Positions 10,701 through 18,798 of a DNA stretch of 64,000 nt are shown here, in pieces. Location: the NCBI RefSeq assembly GCF_027257845.1, contig NZ_JAPVOT010000006.1, positions 124,001 to 188,000 on the forward strand, read 5' to 3'. The notes beneath the pieces are model-generated. The model made no database searches, was not told the origin of the DNA, and saw nothing but the letters and a program-made list of their open reading frames with translations. How positions within the stretch are numbered: position 1 is the first letter of the stretch; every line of letters begins with the position of its first letter. A program made the position numbers and the translations under genes. Origin of the DNA: Alteromonas sp. BMJM2. GTDB taxonomy: Bacteria > Pseudomonadota > Gammaproteobacteria > Enterobacterales > Alteromonadaceae.

Positions 10701-10820
10701 TATATCAGGGTATTCTCGTAGCGACAGCATTGAAATGGCAACCACACCGAATATAACCAGTAACAGGTTGATAACAGTTGCAAATACCGGGCGTTTTACA
10801 GAAACGTCAGACAATAACAT
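7713..10820 (-). CDS. RND efflux pump, inner-membrane transporter (HAE1/AcrB family)
   Basis: This proton-driven trimeric transporter exports hydrophobic or amphiphilic compounds. At 1035 residues it has the usual length. It starts with the cytoplasmic tip and TM1 (VKRPVFATVINLLLVIFGVV), followed by the periplasmic pore domain with YPDIDPPIVSVNTTYAGASA. TM4 carries the proton-relay Asp pair in AIGLVVDDAIVVLENVYR near residue 400. The second half repeats the architecture, with QIGLVMLIGLAAKNGILIVEFANQ containing the conserved Lys. It lies 14 bp behind its adaptor gene, in operon. No outer-membrane channel is adjacent; the TolC gene at 55.4 kb in this window could serve. The substrate is unknown. 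Confidence 0.96.
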   Translation of the reverse strand: MLLSDVSVKRPVFATVINLLLVIFGVVAISMLSLREYPDIDPPIVSVNTTYAGASANIVETRITQLLEDRISGIEGIKNVTSTSRNGRSDITIEFKLTRDIDAAANDVRERVSRALNNLPDQADPPEVSKANSDESAVVWYNLRSTNLNTMELTDYAERFLVDRLSIVDGVARVQIGGGRRYAMKVFLDRTAMSARGITVADVEQVIRAENVELPAGEVESVDRDFEVRVARTFLTPDDFAALTIAVGENGYLVRLGEIANVELTAEDDETEFRGDGVNMIGLGIIKQSKSNTLEVARAAKAQIAKIEESLPDNIFIVPSYDSSVFIEASIDEVYETLGIAMLMVVIVIYLFLGNIRATLIPAVTVPVSLIAAFVVMYALGFSINLLTLLAMVLAIGLVVDDAIVVLENVYRRIEMGEPPILASYRGAKEVGFAVIATTLVLISVFVPLVFLEGNIGRLFTEFALAIAAAVAFSSFTALTLTPMMASKILKKRERASGFGSWMDSRFSALENRYFSSLGNTLHQPILMLLLLVFAVIAIVQFSEKVPSEFVPKEDRGNFFILMNAQEGASFESNANNLKQIEDILMPYRESGKIKRLLVRTPGFSGNAGIAIVGSADWDVRDFSTFELMDELSEKLTAVPDVRAFSIMRSGVSGGGFGRPVQFVLKGDTYENLVAWRDTVLEKAAENSGLIRLDSDYKETSPQLLVNINRDRAADLGVSISDIGGTLEVMLGQRRVSTFLDRGEEYDVILEGIEDDFRSPNNIENLYVRSARTGELIPMDNLLTFEEQATSSQLNRYNRMRAVTISANLAEGYTLGQALTYLEDIVRTELPDNVSIDYKGESQLYQEAGSSFIYVFMLALAITYLILAAQFESWVHPLVIMLTVPLALVGAYIGLFFSGMTINIYSQIGLVMLIGLAAKNGILIVEFANQLRDSGMEFEEALKRAATQRLRPIVMTGFTTVFSALPLVIATGPGAESRMVIGMVIFSGVLVSAFMTLYVVPTAYSWLARNTDSPLQRTQEIEKLDSDIPHTKGDV

Positions 10821-10834
10821 AGTGCTGCGCTCCC

Positions 10835-11884
10835 TTATCGATTCAGAACATTAACGGGGGACTCATCACGCACCCGCAATGTACCTTCGGTAATCACTTC
10901 ATCGCCCTCACTAATACCTTCTATAATTTGCACAACGCCGGGTCTTCTTTCTCCAATGCGTACTTCTGTTTGGTAAGCCACGTTGTCTCGCACCACATAA
11001 ACAAACTGTTTGTCTTCTACAGGCACAAGGGCCTTTTCAGGAAGGACAAGTGTATTGAGCACACGCTTTTCAACCGTCACGGTTAGCAACATTCCCGGGC
11101 GTAAGCGATTGTCTTTGTTTTTTATCGTTGCGCGAACATTGATAGCGCGAATGACCGGGTCAAGGCGAGTATCCACATTGCTGATCACTCCCTCAAACTC
11201 TACCCCAGGGTAGGCAATGGAAGCGGCGGTGAGTCGCTGCCCTGCAGCAACACTGGCAAGATGAGTCTCTGCCACACTAAAATCGACTTTTACCACGCTA
11301 ATATCATCAAGCGTGGTAATGGTGCTCCCTGGCTGGACCAATGAGCCTTTACTGATCATTCTATTGCCTAACAAGCCGGTAAACGGCGCGCGGACCTCTA
11401 GGTCGCTAAGCTGTGCCTTGGCAATATCTAACTGCGCTTCTAGTGCTTTTACCCGAGCGTTTTGCTCGTCGAGCAATTGCTCTGACGTGGCGTTTGTTTG
11501 GCGCAAGTCTGAAATACGGGTGAACTGACGTTTAGCTTCGTCAATATTTGCTTTTAATTCCTCAACGCGAGCACGCTCTTCAGAGTTATTTAACTGAACT
11601 AACAGCTCACCTTCTTTTACCTTATCGCCATCTTCAAAATTGATGCTCGCAATGGTTTCTGTTACTTGCGCCGTAATATTTACCGATTCATTGGCAACCG
11701 CGGTGCCAAGCGACTCTATCGTGATAGGCAGCGCTTCGATAGTTGCATAGGAAGTGTTGACAGGAGTAGCACGCTGGCCACCTTGCTGCTCGACATTGTC
11801 CTCTGGTAAATTCAAATACACGACAATGCCTGCCAATAATACAACGCCAATTAACAGTGGTGATAAAGAAAAACGTGAAGACAT
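10835..11884 (-). CDS. RND efflux pump periplasmic adaptor (membrane fusion protein)
   Basis: This periplasmic adaptor links the RND transporter to an outer-membrane channel. With the chosen start it has 349 residues. An N-terminal membrane anchor (LLIGVVLLAGIVVYL) is followed by a first beta-barrel/lipoyl segment (ITAQVTETIASINFEDGDKVKEGELLVQLN), an alpha-helical hairpin, a second lipoyl half (LEVRAPFTGLLGNRMISKGSLVQPG) and the C-terminal beta-barrel domain. The ATG at 11884 (MSSRFSLSPLL) is preferred over an in-frame upstream ATG because a strong GGAAAGG ribosome site lies just before it. The Nudix gene is transcribed divergently from the same 196-bp gap. Confidence 0.94.
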   Translation of the reverse strand: MSSRFSLSPLLIGVVLLAGIVVYLNLPEDNVEQQGGQRATPVNTSYATIEALPITIESLGTAVANESVNITAQVTETIASINFEDGDKVKEGELLVQLNNSEERARVEELKANIDEAKRQFTRISDLRQTNATSEQLLDEQNARVKALEAQLDIAKAQLSDLEVRAPFTGLLGNRMISKGSLVQPGSTITTLDDISVVKVDFSVAETHLASVAAGQRLTAASIAYPGVEFEGVISNVDTRLDPVIRAINVRATIKNKDNRLRPGMLLTVTVEKRVLNTLVLPEKALVPVEDKQFVYVVRDNVAYQTEVRIGERRPGVVQIIEGISEGDEVITEGTLRVRDESPVNVLNR

Positions 11885-12080
11885 AACCTTTCCTATAGGT
11901 AAAATAACAACCCGTGATAGAGTTGTTATAAGGCAGCTTAGTGTAATAGCTGTATTCAAGCGCTACACTCAAAACCCTATACACATAGAACGAAGGCGAC
12001 TACGGGCATTCCGTTCAATGGGTTTGTCATGTACAGCGCTATTAATTATTTATTTTGTTGAGAGTATTCTACCTTTTTCA

Positions 12081-12617
12081 ATGACTTTCTTTTTTCGCTT
12101 ATCACCTATTTTGGCAGTTTTAACGCTTTTAGGTTGTTCACAACAGGTACCTAGCAAGCTCCTATGTCGACAATCTGCGTTACTTGAATCACAAACTGTC
12201 GATATAAGCTTTAATAGTAACGACACCCAAGCTGCTGTGTGCCTTATCAAAACCCAAGATAAAGTGGTGCTTATTCGCCATCGATTAAGCGGAAAACTCG
12301 ATTTCCCCGGTGGAGGCGTGGATGAGGGTGAATCGCTATCGTGTGCTGCACACCGAGAAACATGGGAAGAGACAGGCTTTAATGTGCTTGTTCGAAAGCA
12401 ACTAGGCAGAACATCGAACGGGCTTGCCTTGTTTGCTTGCGACCTTGACGCGGGTATCGATTTAATGCCTGAACATTTTAGCCCGCCATCATGGGCAACA
12501 CTTGAAGTAGTTGCAATTGAAAAGGTGGACCCGTTTTCACTTAGCCATAAATCCTTGCGCTATGCAGATGATCTTGCTTCACTTCGCGATGGGTTTATAG
12601 CGTTTGACACTAACTAA
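12081..12617 (+). CDS. Nudix hydrolase with lipoprotein signal
   Basis: The protein has 178 residues from ATG 12081. The N-terminus (MTFFFRLSPILAVLTLLGCSQQ) is a lipoprotein signal with lipobox LLGC. The C-terminal part is a Nudix fold with a complete Nudix box: GGGVDEGESLSC, then AAHRETWEETGF, fitting GX5EX7REUXEEXGU with all metal-binding Glu residues. Nudix enzymes cleave nucleoside diphosphate derivatives and are normally cytoplasmic, so a membrane-anchored, probably periplasmic form is unusual. The frame is open far upstream, and a longer start would add another hydrophobic segment. The ribosome site is weak. The substrate is unknown. Confidence 0.82.
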   Translation: MTFFFRLSPILAVLTLLGCSQQVPSKLLCRQSALLESQTVDISFNSNDTQAAVCLIKTQDKVVLIRHRLSGKLDFPGGGVDEGESLSCAAHRETWEETGFNVLVRKQLGRTSNGLALFACDLDAGIDLMPEHFSPPSWATLEVVAIEKVDPFSLSHKSLRYADDLASLRDGFIAFDTN

Positions 12618-12762
12618 TAGCCACAGCAGAGTGAGATTTAAACCTGACTTTTGGTACATTGTAAGCAGTGGTTAGAGCGGCAGGTAGTTTCTCATCCCTC
12701 GTTAAAAAAAGAATAAATAAAAGAAACCAACCGTCCAGATTTACAATATTAAGGAGCAAAGC

Positions 12763-13530
12763 GTGTTTTCATTGCCGACTCAAAGCCTTAAGGGCACCGT
12801 ATCAGAACAAGAATGGCAAGCCCGTGTCGACTTGGCAGCGTGCTACCGCCTAGTGGCGGATATGCGCTGGGGCGACTTAATTTACACGCATATATCAGCC
12901 AAGGTACCGGGAACCGAGCATTACCTTGTTAATGCCTTCGGATTAACATTTGATGAAGTGACCGCGTCGAATTTAGTAAAAGTAGACCTAGACGGTAATA
13001 TTCTTGATGATACGCCCTATGGCATAAACCCAGCCGGCTTTACCATTCACAGTGCAATTCACGAAGTACGTCATGATGCAGAATGCGTCATTCACCTTCA
13101 CACGCTGGCCACTATCTCAGTGGCATCGGTCAAAGGCGGTTTGAAGCCATGGAGCCAGTACTCAATGTTTTCACTACCTTCATTGTCATACCACGAGTAT
13201 GAAGGGCTTGCCGTTGACGACGCTGAGCGAAAACGACTCCAAGACGATTTGGGCGATACTAATCACATGCTGTTGCCCAACCATGGCGGCCTTACATTAG
13301 GACCAACTGTGGGTGATGCGTTTATGCGCTTCTACGACCTTCAGCGAGCATGTGAGATACAACTTGCATTAATGCAGTCTAATGAAGAGGTGATTGAGAT
13401 CCCCCAACCTATCATTGACGGTATCTATGAGCAGGCCAAGGTTGTACACAGCGGCGCAACCGGCGGGCAAAAAGCATGGCCTGCTATGTTGCGCAAGGCG
13501 TACAAATTAGACCCAGGATTTTGTGAATAA
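12763..13530 (+). CDS. Class II aldolase/adducin family protein
   Basis: This cytoplasmic zinc-dependent aldolase-fold protein has 255 residues. The class II aldolase core includes DLIYTHISAKVPG, the metal-binding HLHT motif (CVIHLHTLATISVAS) and LLPNHGGLTLGPTVGDAF with the third His. The start codon is GTG at 12763, supported by AAGGAG six bases upstream. A sugar-acid dehydratase-type gene follows after 90 bp on the same strand, so the two are likely co-expressed. By analogy with non-phosphorylative sugar routes it could cleave a 2-keto-3-deoxy sugar acid, but some members of this family are decarboxylases or epimerases, so the reaction is inferred. Confidence 0.88.
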   Translation: MFSLPTQSLKGTVSEQEWQARVDLAACYRLVADMRWGDLIYTHISAKVPGTEHYLVNAFGLTFDEVTASNLVKVDLDGNILDDTPYGINPAGFTIHSAIHEVRHDAECVIHLHTLATISVASVKGGLKPWSQYSMFSLPSLSYHEYEGLAVDDAERKRLQDDLGDTNHMLLPNHGGLTLGPTVGDAFMRFYDLQRACEIQLALMQSNEEVIEIPQPIIDGIYEQAKVVHSGATGGQKAWPAMLRKAYKLDPGFCE

Positions 13531-13620
13531 CATGACTACGTACTTGTGATCACAGCCACCTGCTGATGTTTACAATGCAACGGTATAGATTGAAATAAAT
13601 AACGGAACTGAACCTACATT

Positions 13621-14805
13621 ATGAAAGTGACCAAAGTAGAAATATTCGACATCGAATGCCCGAAGCGCCCTCAGTGGAACCCTGTGTTTGTCAGAGTGTA
13701 TACCGATGAAGGTATCACCGGCGTGGGCGAAGCAGGTCTTGCCTACGATTGGGGCCACAGCGCCGCCGCTAATATGGTGAAGGAAATAGCCGAAGCTCTA
13801 CTTATTGGCTTTAACCCCTTCAACACAGAACTTTTATGGTCTCGCATGCTGCGCGAAGGCTTCTGGGGACTAGGTGGAGGCCCGGTTTTCTATTCAGCAA
13901 TGAGCGCTATCGATACTGCGCTTTGGGATATCAAAGGTAAAGCTCTAGGCTTACCGGTTTATGAACTTCTTGGTGGAAAAACTAACGGTAAACTTCGCAG
14001 TTACGCCAGCCAGCTTCAGTTTGACTGGGATACGGAAATTACCAAACTCAATGATCCAGCCGACTACGCTCGTGCCACTGAAAAAGCACTTAAAGATGGC
14101 TACGATGCGGTTAAAGTTGACCCAATCGTTTACGACAAAGACGGCAATACTCACTTTGATAGAACCAAATTGTTTACCAAGCCAGAACTCAAATTGTTTC
14201 GCGCACGTTTACAAGCAATGCGTGACGTTATGGGTGAAGACGGTGATATCATTTTCGAATGCCACAGCTTGCTAGGTGCCTCTACCGCTATTCAGTTAGG
14301 CAGCATTGTAGAAGACATTGGCTGCTTATATTACGAAGAACCAGTGAATTACTTGAACTCTAAGCTACATGACAAAGTAGCGAAAAATGTGAAGGTGCCG
14401 ATTGCTGGCGGCGAGCGTTTGTACCATCGCTGGGACGTACGGCCTTACCTTGAAGACCAATCCATTGACGTGTTACAGCCTGATGTTGGCCTTTGCGGTG
14501 GCTTTACTGAAGCTAAAAAAGTGTGTGATTACGCTGACATTTACGATGTGCGCATTCAGGCACATGTATGCGGTGGTCCTGTGGCGACGGCAGCAAGCCT
14601 ACACCTTGAAACAGCCATACCGAACTTCCTTATCCACGAGCATCATACCTATGCCACTAAAGCGTGGAATAGAGAGTTGTGTATTCAAGACCCTCAGCCA
14701 GTGAACGGCTTTATTGAAGCACCTGATACTCCAGGAATTGGCATCGATTTAAATGACGAAGTAGTTTATCGCTCTCCGCACATGACGGTAACTGAACTGA
14801 AATAG
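13621..14805 (+). CDS. Mandelate racemase/enolase superfamily sugar-acid dehydratase
   Basis: The 394-residue protein has the enolase-superfamily layout: an N-terminal capping domain (MKVTKVEIFDIECPKRPQWNPV) and a TIM barrel. Barrel motifs visible are GYDAVKVDP (general base strand), the metal ligands in IIFECHSLL, LYYEEPVNY and VPIAGGERLYHRW, and the late-strand IQAHVCGGPVATAAS with a candidate catalytic His. This pattern fits the galactonate/gluconate dehydratase-type subgroup, which dehydrates sugar acids to 2-keto-3-deoxy acids. It is encoded with a class II aldolase upstream and faces a lactonase-like and an SDR gene. The precise sugar acid is not readable; L-fuconate or a similar aldonate is plausible. 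Confidence 0.9.
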   Translation: MKVTKVEIFDIECPKRPQWNPVFVRVYTDEGITGVGEAGLAYDWGHSAAANMVKEIAEALLIGFNPFNTELLWSRMLREGFWGLGGGPVFYSAMSAIDTALWDIKGKALGLPVYELLGGKTNGKLRSYASQLQFDWDTEITKLNDPADYARATEKALKDGYDAVKVDPIVYDKDGNTHFDRTKLFTKPELKLFRARLQAMRDVMGEDGDIIFECHSLLGASTAIQLGSIVEDIGCLYYEEPVNYLNSKLHDKVAKNVKVPIAGGERLYHRWDVRPYLEDQSIDVLQPDVGLCGGFTEAKKVCDYADIYDVRIQAHVCGGPVATAASLHLETAIPNFLIHEHHTYATKAWNRELCIQDPQPVNGFIEAPDTPGIGIDLNDEVVYRSPHMTVTELK

Positions 14806-14824
14806 CGAGTGATATAAAACTGGG

Positions 14825-14870
14825 GCACCGCAAACAAGTCAAAAATTCTACTTTTCGCGGTGCTTTTTTA
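14825..14870. terminator. Bidirectional terminator between convergent sugar genes
   Basis: The stem GCACCGC/GCGGTGC has a long loop and a run of T residues after the right arm. It sits between the dehydratase gene (plus) and the amidohydrolase gene (minus). Confidence 0.65.
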
Positions 14871-14904
14871 TTAGTTAAGGGTCTTTCCCCGTCAGCGTGT
14901 CACC

Positions 14905-15906
14905 CTAAAACTGATACCACTTGTATGCATTTTTATAACGCAGCTTATCTGCATCATCCTTACTGAGACAAAAAGCCGTAGAGGTCCTTTGAGACTGCAT
15001 GCGCTTGAGCATGTCGTCATACCCTTTTAGTAGTTGAGCGTAAGGCATTCGCCAGGTACATAAAGGAAAATTGCTCGCCAGCATAATGTTATCTTTAGGA
15101 AGTATATTTAGAGCGGTATTAAGCAATCGCTCAACATAGGGCCACGTCCATTGTCTGTTCTGCATCTCCATACCTGAAAATTTAAATGCCACATTGCCGC
15201 ACTGCGCCAATGCACGTAAATTACGCTGCCACTTTGTGTAGGCAAGGCTGGAATAAGCGTGCCTGCTTGAATTAGCGCGCTTGCAATCAGAGCCTTCAGC
15301 GGGTAAGGAGCCCTCAGTGAATAAGGAGCCCTCAGCGGGTAAAGCTTCAGCAGGCAAAACGTCAGCTAAAAAAGGCGCTGCCGCGACATGATTAACTATT
15401 ACCGCCAGCTCTGGAATACGCTCAACCACATTTAATAACGCGCTGACGCTTGTCACATCGGTAATATCGAATTGCGCATCAAAAGATAGGTTATTGGCAG
15501 CCATGTGTTTCAGGCTATGCAGCACCTTAGGGCTTCGCAATAAATTGGCTGCATCATCATCGAGAATATGGCGAAGCCCAACTACAGAGCGAAACCGTTT
15601 TAATCTATCAATGTCTGATAAGGAGGTAGACGACTGCAAGTCGATATTAGCAACACTGCGAAACGGCTTTATGCAGTGCTGCTCTAAAAACGCTACCTCT
15701 TGCCACGGTTGCTCGTTATCAAAACCTGCTTCAATGTGAACAAACCCGCTTAGCGTTGCGTGGTTTCCCTTAAACAAATCCCTTTCGTATACACTTCGTG
15801 CGATGACAGACTTGTCGTGCCAAAACGGCGCATTATTCGGCTTGAGCCAGTCGTATTGACCACGTTCAAGTGCGAAAAAATGTATGTGAGGGTCAATCCA
15901 GTTCAT
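14905..15906 (-). CDS. Amidohydrolase family protein, probable sugar lactonase
   Basis: This 333-residue protein of the amidohydrolase-2 type (COG3618-like) resembles L-fuconolactonase and related lactonases. Seen motifs are the HxH metal-binding start DPHIHFF, GFVHIEAGFD, VVGLRHIL, IVNHVAAAPF and the strand-8 motif MLASNFPLC, where many lactonases have Asp and this one has Asn, a variant I believe also occurs in the family. An odd insertion (residues about 185-210, LPAEALPAEGSLFTEGSLPAEG) is encoded by 18-bp tandem repeats and probably forms a surface loop. The SDR gene lies 18 bp upstream on the same strand, so they are in operon. The likely role is hydrolysis of a sugar lactone to the acid. 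Confidence 0.85.
   Translation of the reverse strand: MNWIDPHIHFFALERGQYDWLKPNNAPFWHDKSVIARSVYERDLFKGNHATLSGFVHIEAGFDNEQPWQEVAFLEQHCIKPFRSVANIDLQSSTSLSDIDRLKRFRSVVGLRHILDDDAANLLRSPKVLHSLKHMAANNLSFDAQFDITDVTSVSALLNVVERIPELAVIVNHVAAAPFLADVLPAEALPAEGSLFTEGSLPAEGSDCKRANSSRHAYSSLAYTKWQRNLRALAQCGNVAFKFSGMEMQNRQWTWPYVERLLNTALNILPKDNIMLASNFPLCTWRMPYAQLLKGYDDMLKRMQSQRTSTAFCLSKDDADKLRYKNAYKWYQF
15290..15361. repeat. 18-bp in-frame tandem repeat within the amidohydrolase gene
   Basis: There are three close copies of an 18-bp unit (15290-15307, 15308-15325, 15326-15343; the first reads GAGCCTTCAGCGGGTAAG) and a fourth degenerate copy. They encode repeated hexapeptides such as LPAEGS and LFTEGS on the minus strand. 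Confidence 0.85.
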
Positions 15907-15924
15907 GTTTTTTGGTCCACATCG

Positions 15925-16734
15925 TTATTGCGCCGTGTACCCACCATCCACAGCATGAAGACTTCCAGTGATAAAAGACGCTTTATCGCTACACAGGAAA
16001 TAGGTGAGTTCGGCGACGTCTTGAGGTTGACCTAGCCTGCCTACGGGTTGGGCTGCCGCTTCTTCTGCTACAACGTCATTTTTATTTGCCCCGGAGCGAG
16101 CGACATAGTTATCAATGGCATTGTGAAATAGCGGGGTTTCAATAGTGCCAGGACACACTGCATTCGCTCTTATATTATAAGAGGCATAATCGAGTGCGGT
16201 ACTTTTTGCTATGGAGGCCAATGCAGATTTTGTTAGTCCGTACGCGAAGGAATTCTTTTTGCCAACAAAGGATTGATCAGATCCCATCACCACTATCGCA
16301 CCTGATTGCTGTGCTTTCATAACGGGTAATGCATGCTTTATTGCGGCGTAAGCCCCTTTAATATTTAGGCTTATTATACTGTCGAGTAACGCTTCGTCAG
16401 TATCTTCGATAGTAGCTGATACGTGTTTGCCTGCATTACACACCAGTGCATCAATGCGTTTATAGTCTTGTGCCACAGACACCAGTGCTTTTTCCACCTC
16501 GCTCACATTGCTTACATCACATTTTATCCACTCACAATGCAGGGGAGCGACGTCAAAGTGCCTAATGTCTAAATTCACCACGCGATAGCCGTTTTCAGCA
16601 AATGTTTTACACACGGCAAGGCCAATTCCTAAACTGCCACCCGTTACCACGCATACTGGGCTATCATTAAACTTAACGTCAGTATTAATGCTAATGTCAG
16701 TATCAATTTCGGTATTCGTTGTGGTATTGGTCAT
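15925..16734 (-). CDS. Short-chain dehydrogenase/reductase (SDR)
   Basis: This NAD(P)-dependent oxidoreductase has 269 residues. It has the classical SDR elements: the cofactor-binding VTGGSLGIG, ALVCNAGKH, the catalytic Ser in VMGSDQS and the YxxxK pair in YGLTKSALAS, then AVCPGTIETP and the C-terminal FITGSLHAVDGGY. The first 20 residues (TNTTTNTEIDTDISINTD) are a low-complexity, repeat-encoded tail not needed for the fold, so the true start could be further in. It is followed after 18 bp by the lactonase-like gene. In this context it probably oxidises an aldose to its lactone, as L-fucose or L-rhamnose dehydrogenases do, but the substrate is inferred. Confidence 0.88.
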   Translation of the reverse strand: MTNTTTNTEIDTDISINTDVKFNDSPVCVVTGGSLGIGLAVCKTFAENGYRVVNLDIRHFDVAPLHCEWIKCDVSNVSEVEKALVSVAQDYKRIDALVCNAGKHVSATIEDTDEALLDSIISLNIKGAYAAIKHALPVMKAQQSGAIVVMGSDQSFVGKKNSFAYGLTKSALASIAKSTALDYASYNIRANAVCPGTIETPLFHNAIDNYVARSGANKNDVVAEEAAAQPVGRLGQPQDVAELTYFLCSDKASFITGSLHAVDGGYTAQ

Positions 16735-16952
16735 CGCTCACGTTACCCCTAGTCTATTTCTGTTTTCTCTGTGCTTTCTTTATGATTGCGCTAGCTTCTG
16801 TGGCGTAAGCATGCCAGCGAGCAGGATAAATGCAAGGAAAAGCCAAAAGGCCATAAGTAATAGTTAACCCGAGTCTTGTTTAAGAAGCGGGATACAGGTA
16901 ATTAATTATTAACTTTGAGTTAACGGACTACTCTGACCACTTGTTTTATGGC

Positions 16953-16981
16953 TATAATAGAGAAATTAAAACACTTGTTTG
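16953..16981 (+). promoter_or_regulatory. Promoter and PsrA-like operator before the acyl-CoA dehydrogenase
   Basis: A perfect -10 TATAAT lies at 16953-16958. Just downstream, AAAACACTTGTTTG (16968-16981) resembles the GAAAC-N4-GTTTG type of site bound by PsrA, a fatty-acid-responsive repressor of beta-oxidation genes in many gammaproteobacteria. The first base deviates from consensus. The placement over the start of transcription would suit repression. Confidence 0.4.
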
Positions 16982-16984
16982 AAA

Positions 16985-16990
16985 AAGGAG
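16985..16990 (+). promoter_or_regulatory. Ribosome binding site that sets the acyl-CoA dehydrogenase start
   Basis: AAGGAG six bases before ATG 16997 selects this start over an in-frame upstream start that would add MKKESS. Confidence 0.8.
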
Positions 16991-16996
16991 TCATCC

Positions 16997-18757
16997 ATGC
17001 CTTTACACCATGCCCCTACTGCTGATTTTCAGTTTCTTTTAAAAGAATGGCTTGGACTTGATGCCCATTATGAAAAGCTTGGCATCAGTGATTTTGATAG
17101 CGACCTAGCGAATGAAATTATTTCGCAAGGTGCTAAATTTGCACTCGATGTTGTTGCCCCATTAAACCGAGAGGGCGATGAAGAAGGCTGTAAGCTTGAA
17201 AATGGTCAGGTTACTACACCAAAAGGTTTTGCCGACGCCTATCAAGAATATGTGGCCAACGGCTGGAATGCCATGCTTGGCTCTGCTGAGTACGATGGTC
17301 AAGATTTGCCCTACACCATGGCCGTGCCGGTTCACGAGATGTTGAATGCCGCAAATTTAAGCTGGCGCTTAACGACTATGCTCACCGAAAGTGCCACACT
17401 TGCGGTAACGAAACATGCAAGTAAAGCGCTTAAAGATACGTATCTTGCGAAGCTGATCAGCGGCGAATGGACAGGTACAATGAACCTTACCGAGCCTCAT
17501 GCTGGCACAGACTTGAGCTTGCTAAGCACTAAAGCACTGCCACAAGAAGACGGCAGCTATAAAGTGACGGGTAACAAGATATTTATCACTGGAGGCGATC
17601 AAGATTGGAGTTCTAACGTTATTCACTTAGTGTTGGCCCGCCTACCTGATGCGCCTAAAGGTGTTAAAGGTATTAGCTTGTTCTTGGTACCTAAATTTTT
17701 ACCTGACGCGAGCAATGAGCCGGGCGAAGCAAACAGCCTGTCAGTGGGCAGTATTGAACACAAGATGGGTATAAAAGCCAGCCCTACCTGTGTTATGAAC
17801 TTCGACGGTGCGACAGGCTGGTTAGTGGGTGAAGAAAACCAAGGGCTAGCGTGTATGTTCACCATGATGAACGATGCTCGCTTCCAAGTGGGTTTGCAGG
17901 GCTTAGGTACTGCTGAAGCGTCTTATCAAGGTGCGCTTACTTATGCACGCGACCGTGTTCAATCTCGTGCACCACAGGGCATTCAAAACCCTGAAGGTAA
18001 AGCAGACCCTATCGTGTTTCAGCCAGATGTAGCGAGAATGCTGCTAACACAAAAGTCCTTAATTGAAGGTTGCCGCGCTTTATCGCTTTTCTATGCCAAA
18101 TTTATGGATATCGAAAAGCACACAGAAGGTGAAGAAAAACAAAACGCAGAGAATGTGCTTCAGTATTTAACGCCTATCTGCAAAGCCTTTATGACTGACA
18201 TGGGCCTTGAAACTACTAACATTGGTGTGCAGGTATATGGCGGCCACGGCTTCATTCGCGAGTGGGGAATGGAGCAACTGGTGCGCGATGTGCGTATTGC
18301 CATGCTGTATGAGGGAACCAACGGCATTCAAGCCCTCGACTTAATTGGCCGTAAGCTCACCCGAGATGGCGGAAAAATGATGGAGTCGACCTATGCTGCA
18401 TTTAATGAACTGGTTAACGACATTGAAGATGGTGAGAGCAAAGCATTAGCACAAGGTCTATTAGATGACTGGCGCGCTTCTTCTGCAGACTGTTTGGGCA
18501 TGGACCCAACCACAGCTGCATCGGCGGCATGCGACTTTCTAAATTACAGCGCATACTCGCTAATTGGCGTATTGTGGTACAGCATGGCTGATAAGGCGCA
18601 GCACTCAGATAATGCGGTATTAGCAGCCTCCAAAGTGAAAACCCGAGACTTTTACATGCAGCGCATTCTACCTCGCCGCGACGCACACAAAGTAGCGTAT
18701 AAGGCAGGGTCTGATAGTACTTTAGCGATTAGCGGCAGCGAGTTCGACTACTTGTAA
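16997..18757 (+). CDS. Acyl-CoA dehydrogenase (large, DmdC/FadE-like type)
   Basis: This FAD-dependent enzyme introduces a trans-2 double bond into acyl-CoA. It has 586 residues, the length of the large subclass that carries an extra C-terminal domain (as in 3-methylmercaptopropionyl-CoA dehydrogenase DmdC), longer than the usual 380-400. Seen are the N-terminal helical domain, the flavin-binding middle-domain signatures MNLTEPHAGTDLSLL and KVTGNKIFITGGDQD, VQVYGGHGFIREWGMEQ, and YEGTNGIQALDL carrying the probable catalytic Glu. The gene is single, with its own promoter and terminator. Substrate chain length is not readable, and either a fatty-acid or a DMSP-derived acyl-CoA is possible. Confidence 0.94.
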   Translation: MPLHHAPTADFQFLLKEWLGLDAHYEKLGISDFDSDLANEIISQGAKFALDVVAPLNREGDEEGCKLENGQVTTPKGFADAYQEYVANGWNAMLGSAEYDGQDLPYTMAVPVHEMLNAANLSWRLTTMLTESATLAVTKHASKALKDTYLAKLISGEWTGTMNLTEPHAGTDLSLLSTKALPQEDGSYKVTGNKIFITGGDQDWSSNVIHLVLARLPDAPKGVKGISLFLVPKFLPDASNEPGEANSLSVGSIEHKMGIKASPTCVMNFDGATGWLVGEENQGLACMFTMMNDARFQVGLQGLGTAEASYQGALTYARDRVQSRAPQGIQNPEGKADPIVFQPDVARMLLTQKSLIEGCRALSLFYAKFMDIEKHTEGEEKQNAENVLQYLTPICKAFMTDMGLETTNIGVQVYGGHGFIREWGMEQLVRDVRIAMLYEGTNGIQALDLIGRKLTRDGGKMMESTYAAFNELVNDIEDGESKALAQGLLDDWRASSADCLGMDPTTAASAACDFLNYSAYSLIGVLWYSMADKAQHSDNAVLAASKVKTRDFYMQRILPRRDAHKVAYKAGSDSTLAISGSEFDYL

Positions 18758-18798
18758 TATTATTTGCATTTGTCCTTTAGGCACGTGTATTAGAAAAC

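Noticed and set aside
11754..12080. Long N-terminal extension of the Nudix protein
   Set aside because: It overlaps the adaptor gene on the other strand; a lipoprotein signal starts at 12081.
14940..15180. Lactonase-like protein judged inactive because of Asn in MLASNFPLC
   Set aside because: Asn is, to my knowledge, found at this position in many members of the family, so inactivity cannot be concluded.
15241..15380. Tandem repeat as a CRISPR-like array
   Set aside because: Units are contiguous without spacers and lie in frame within a gene.
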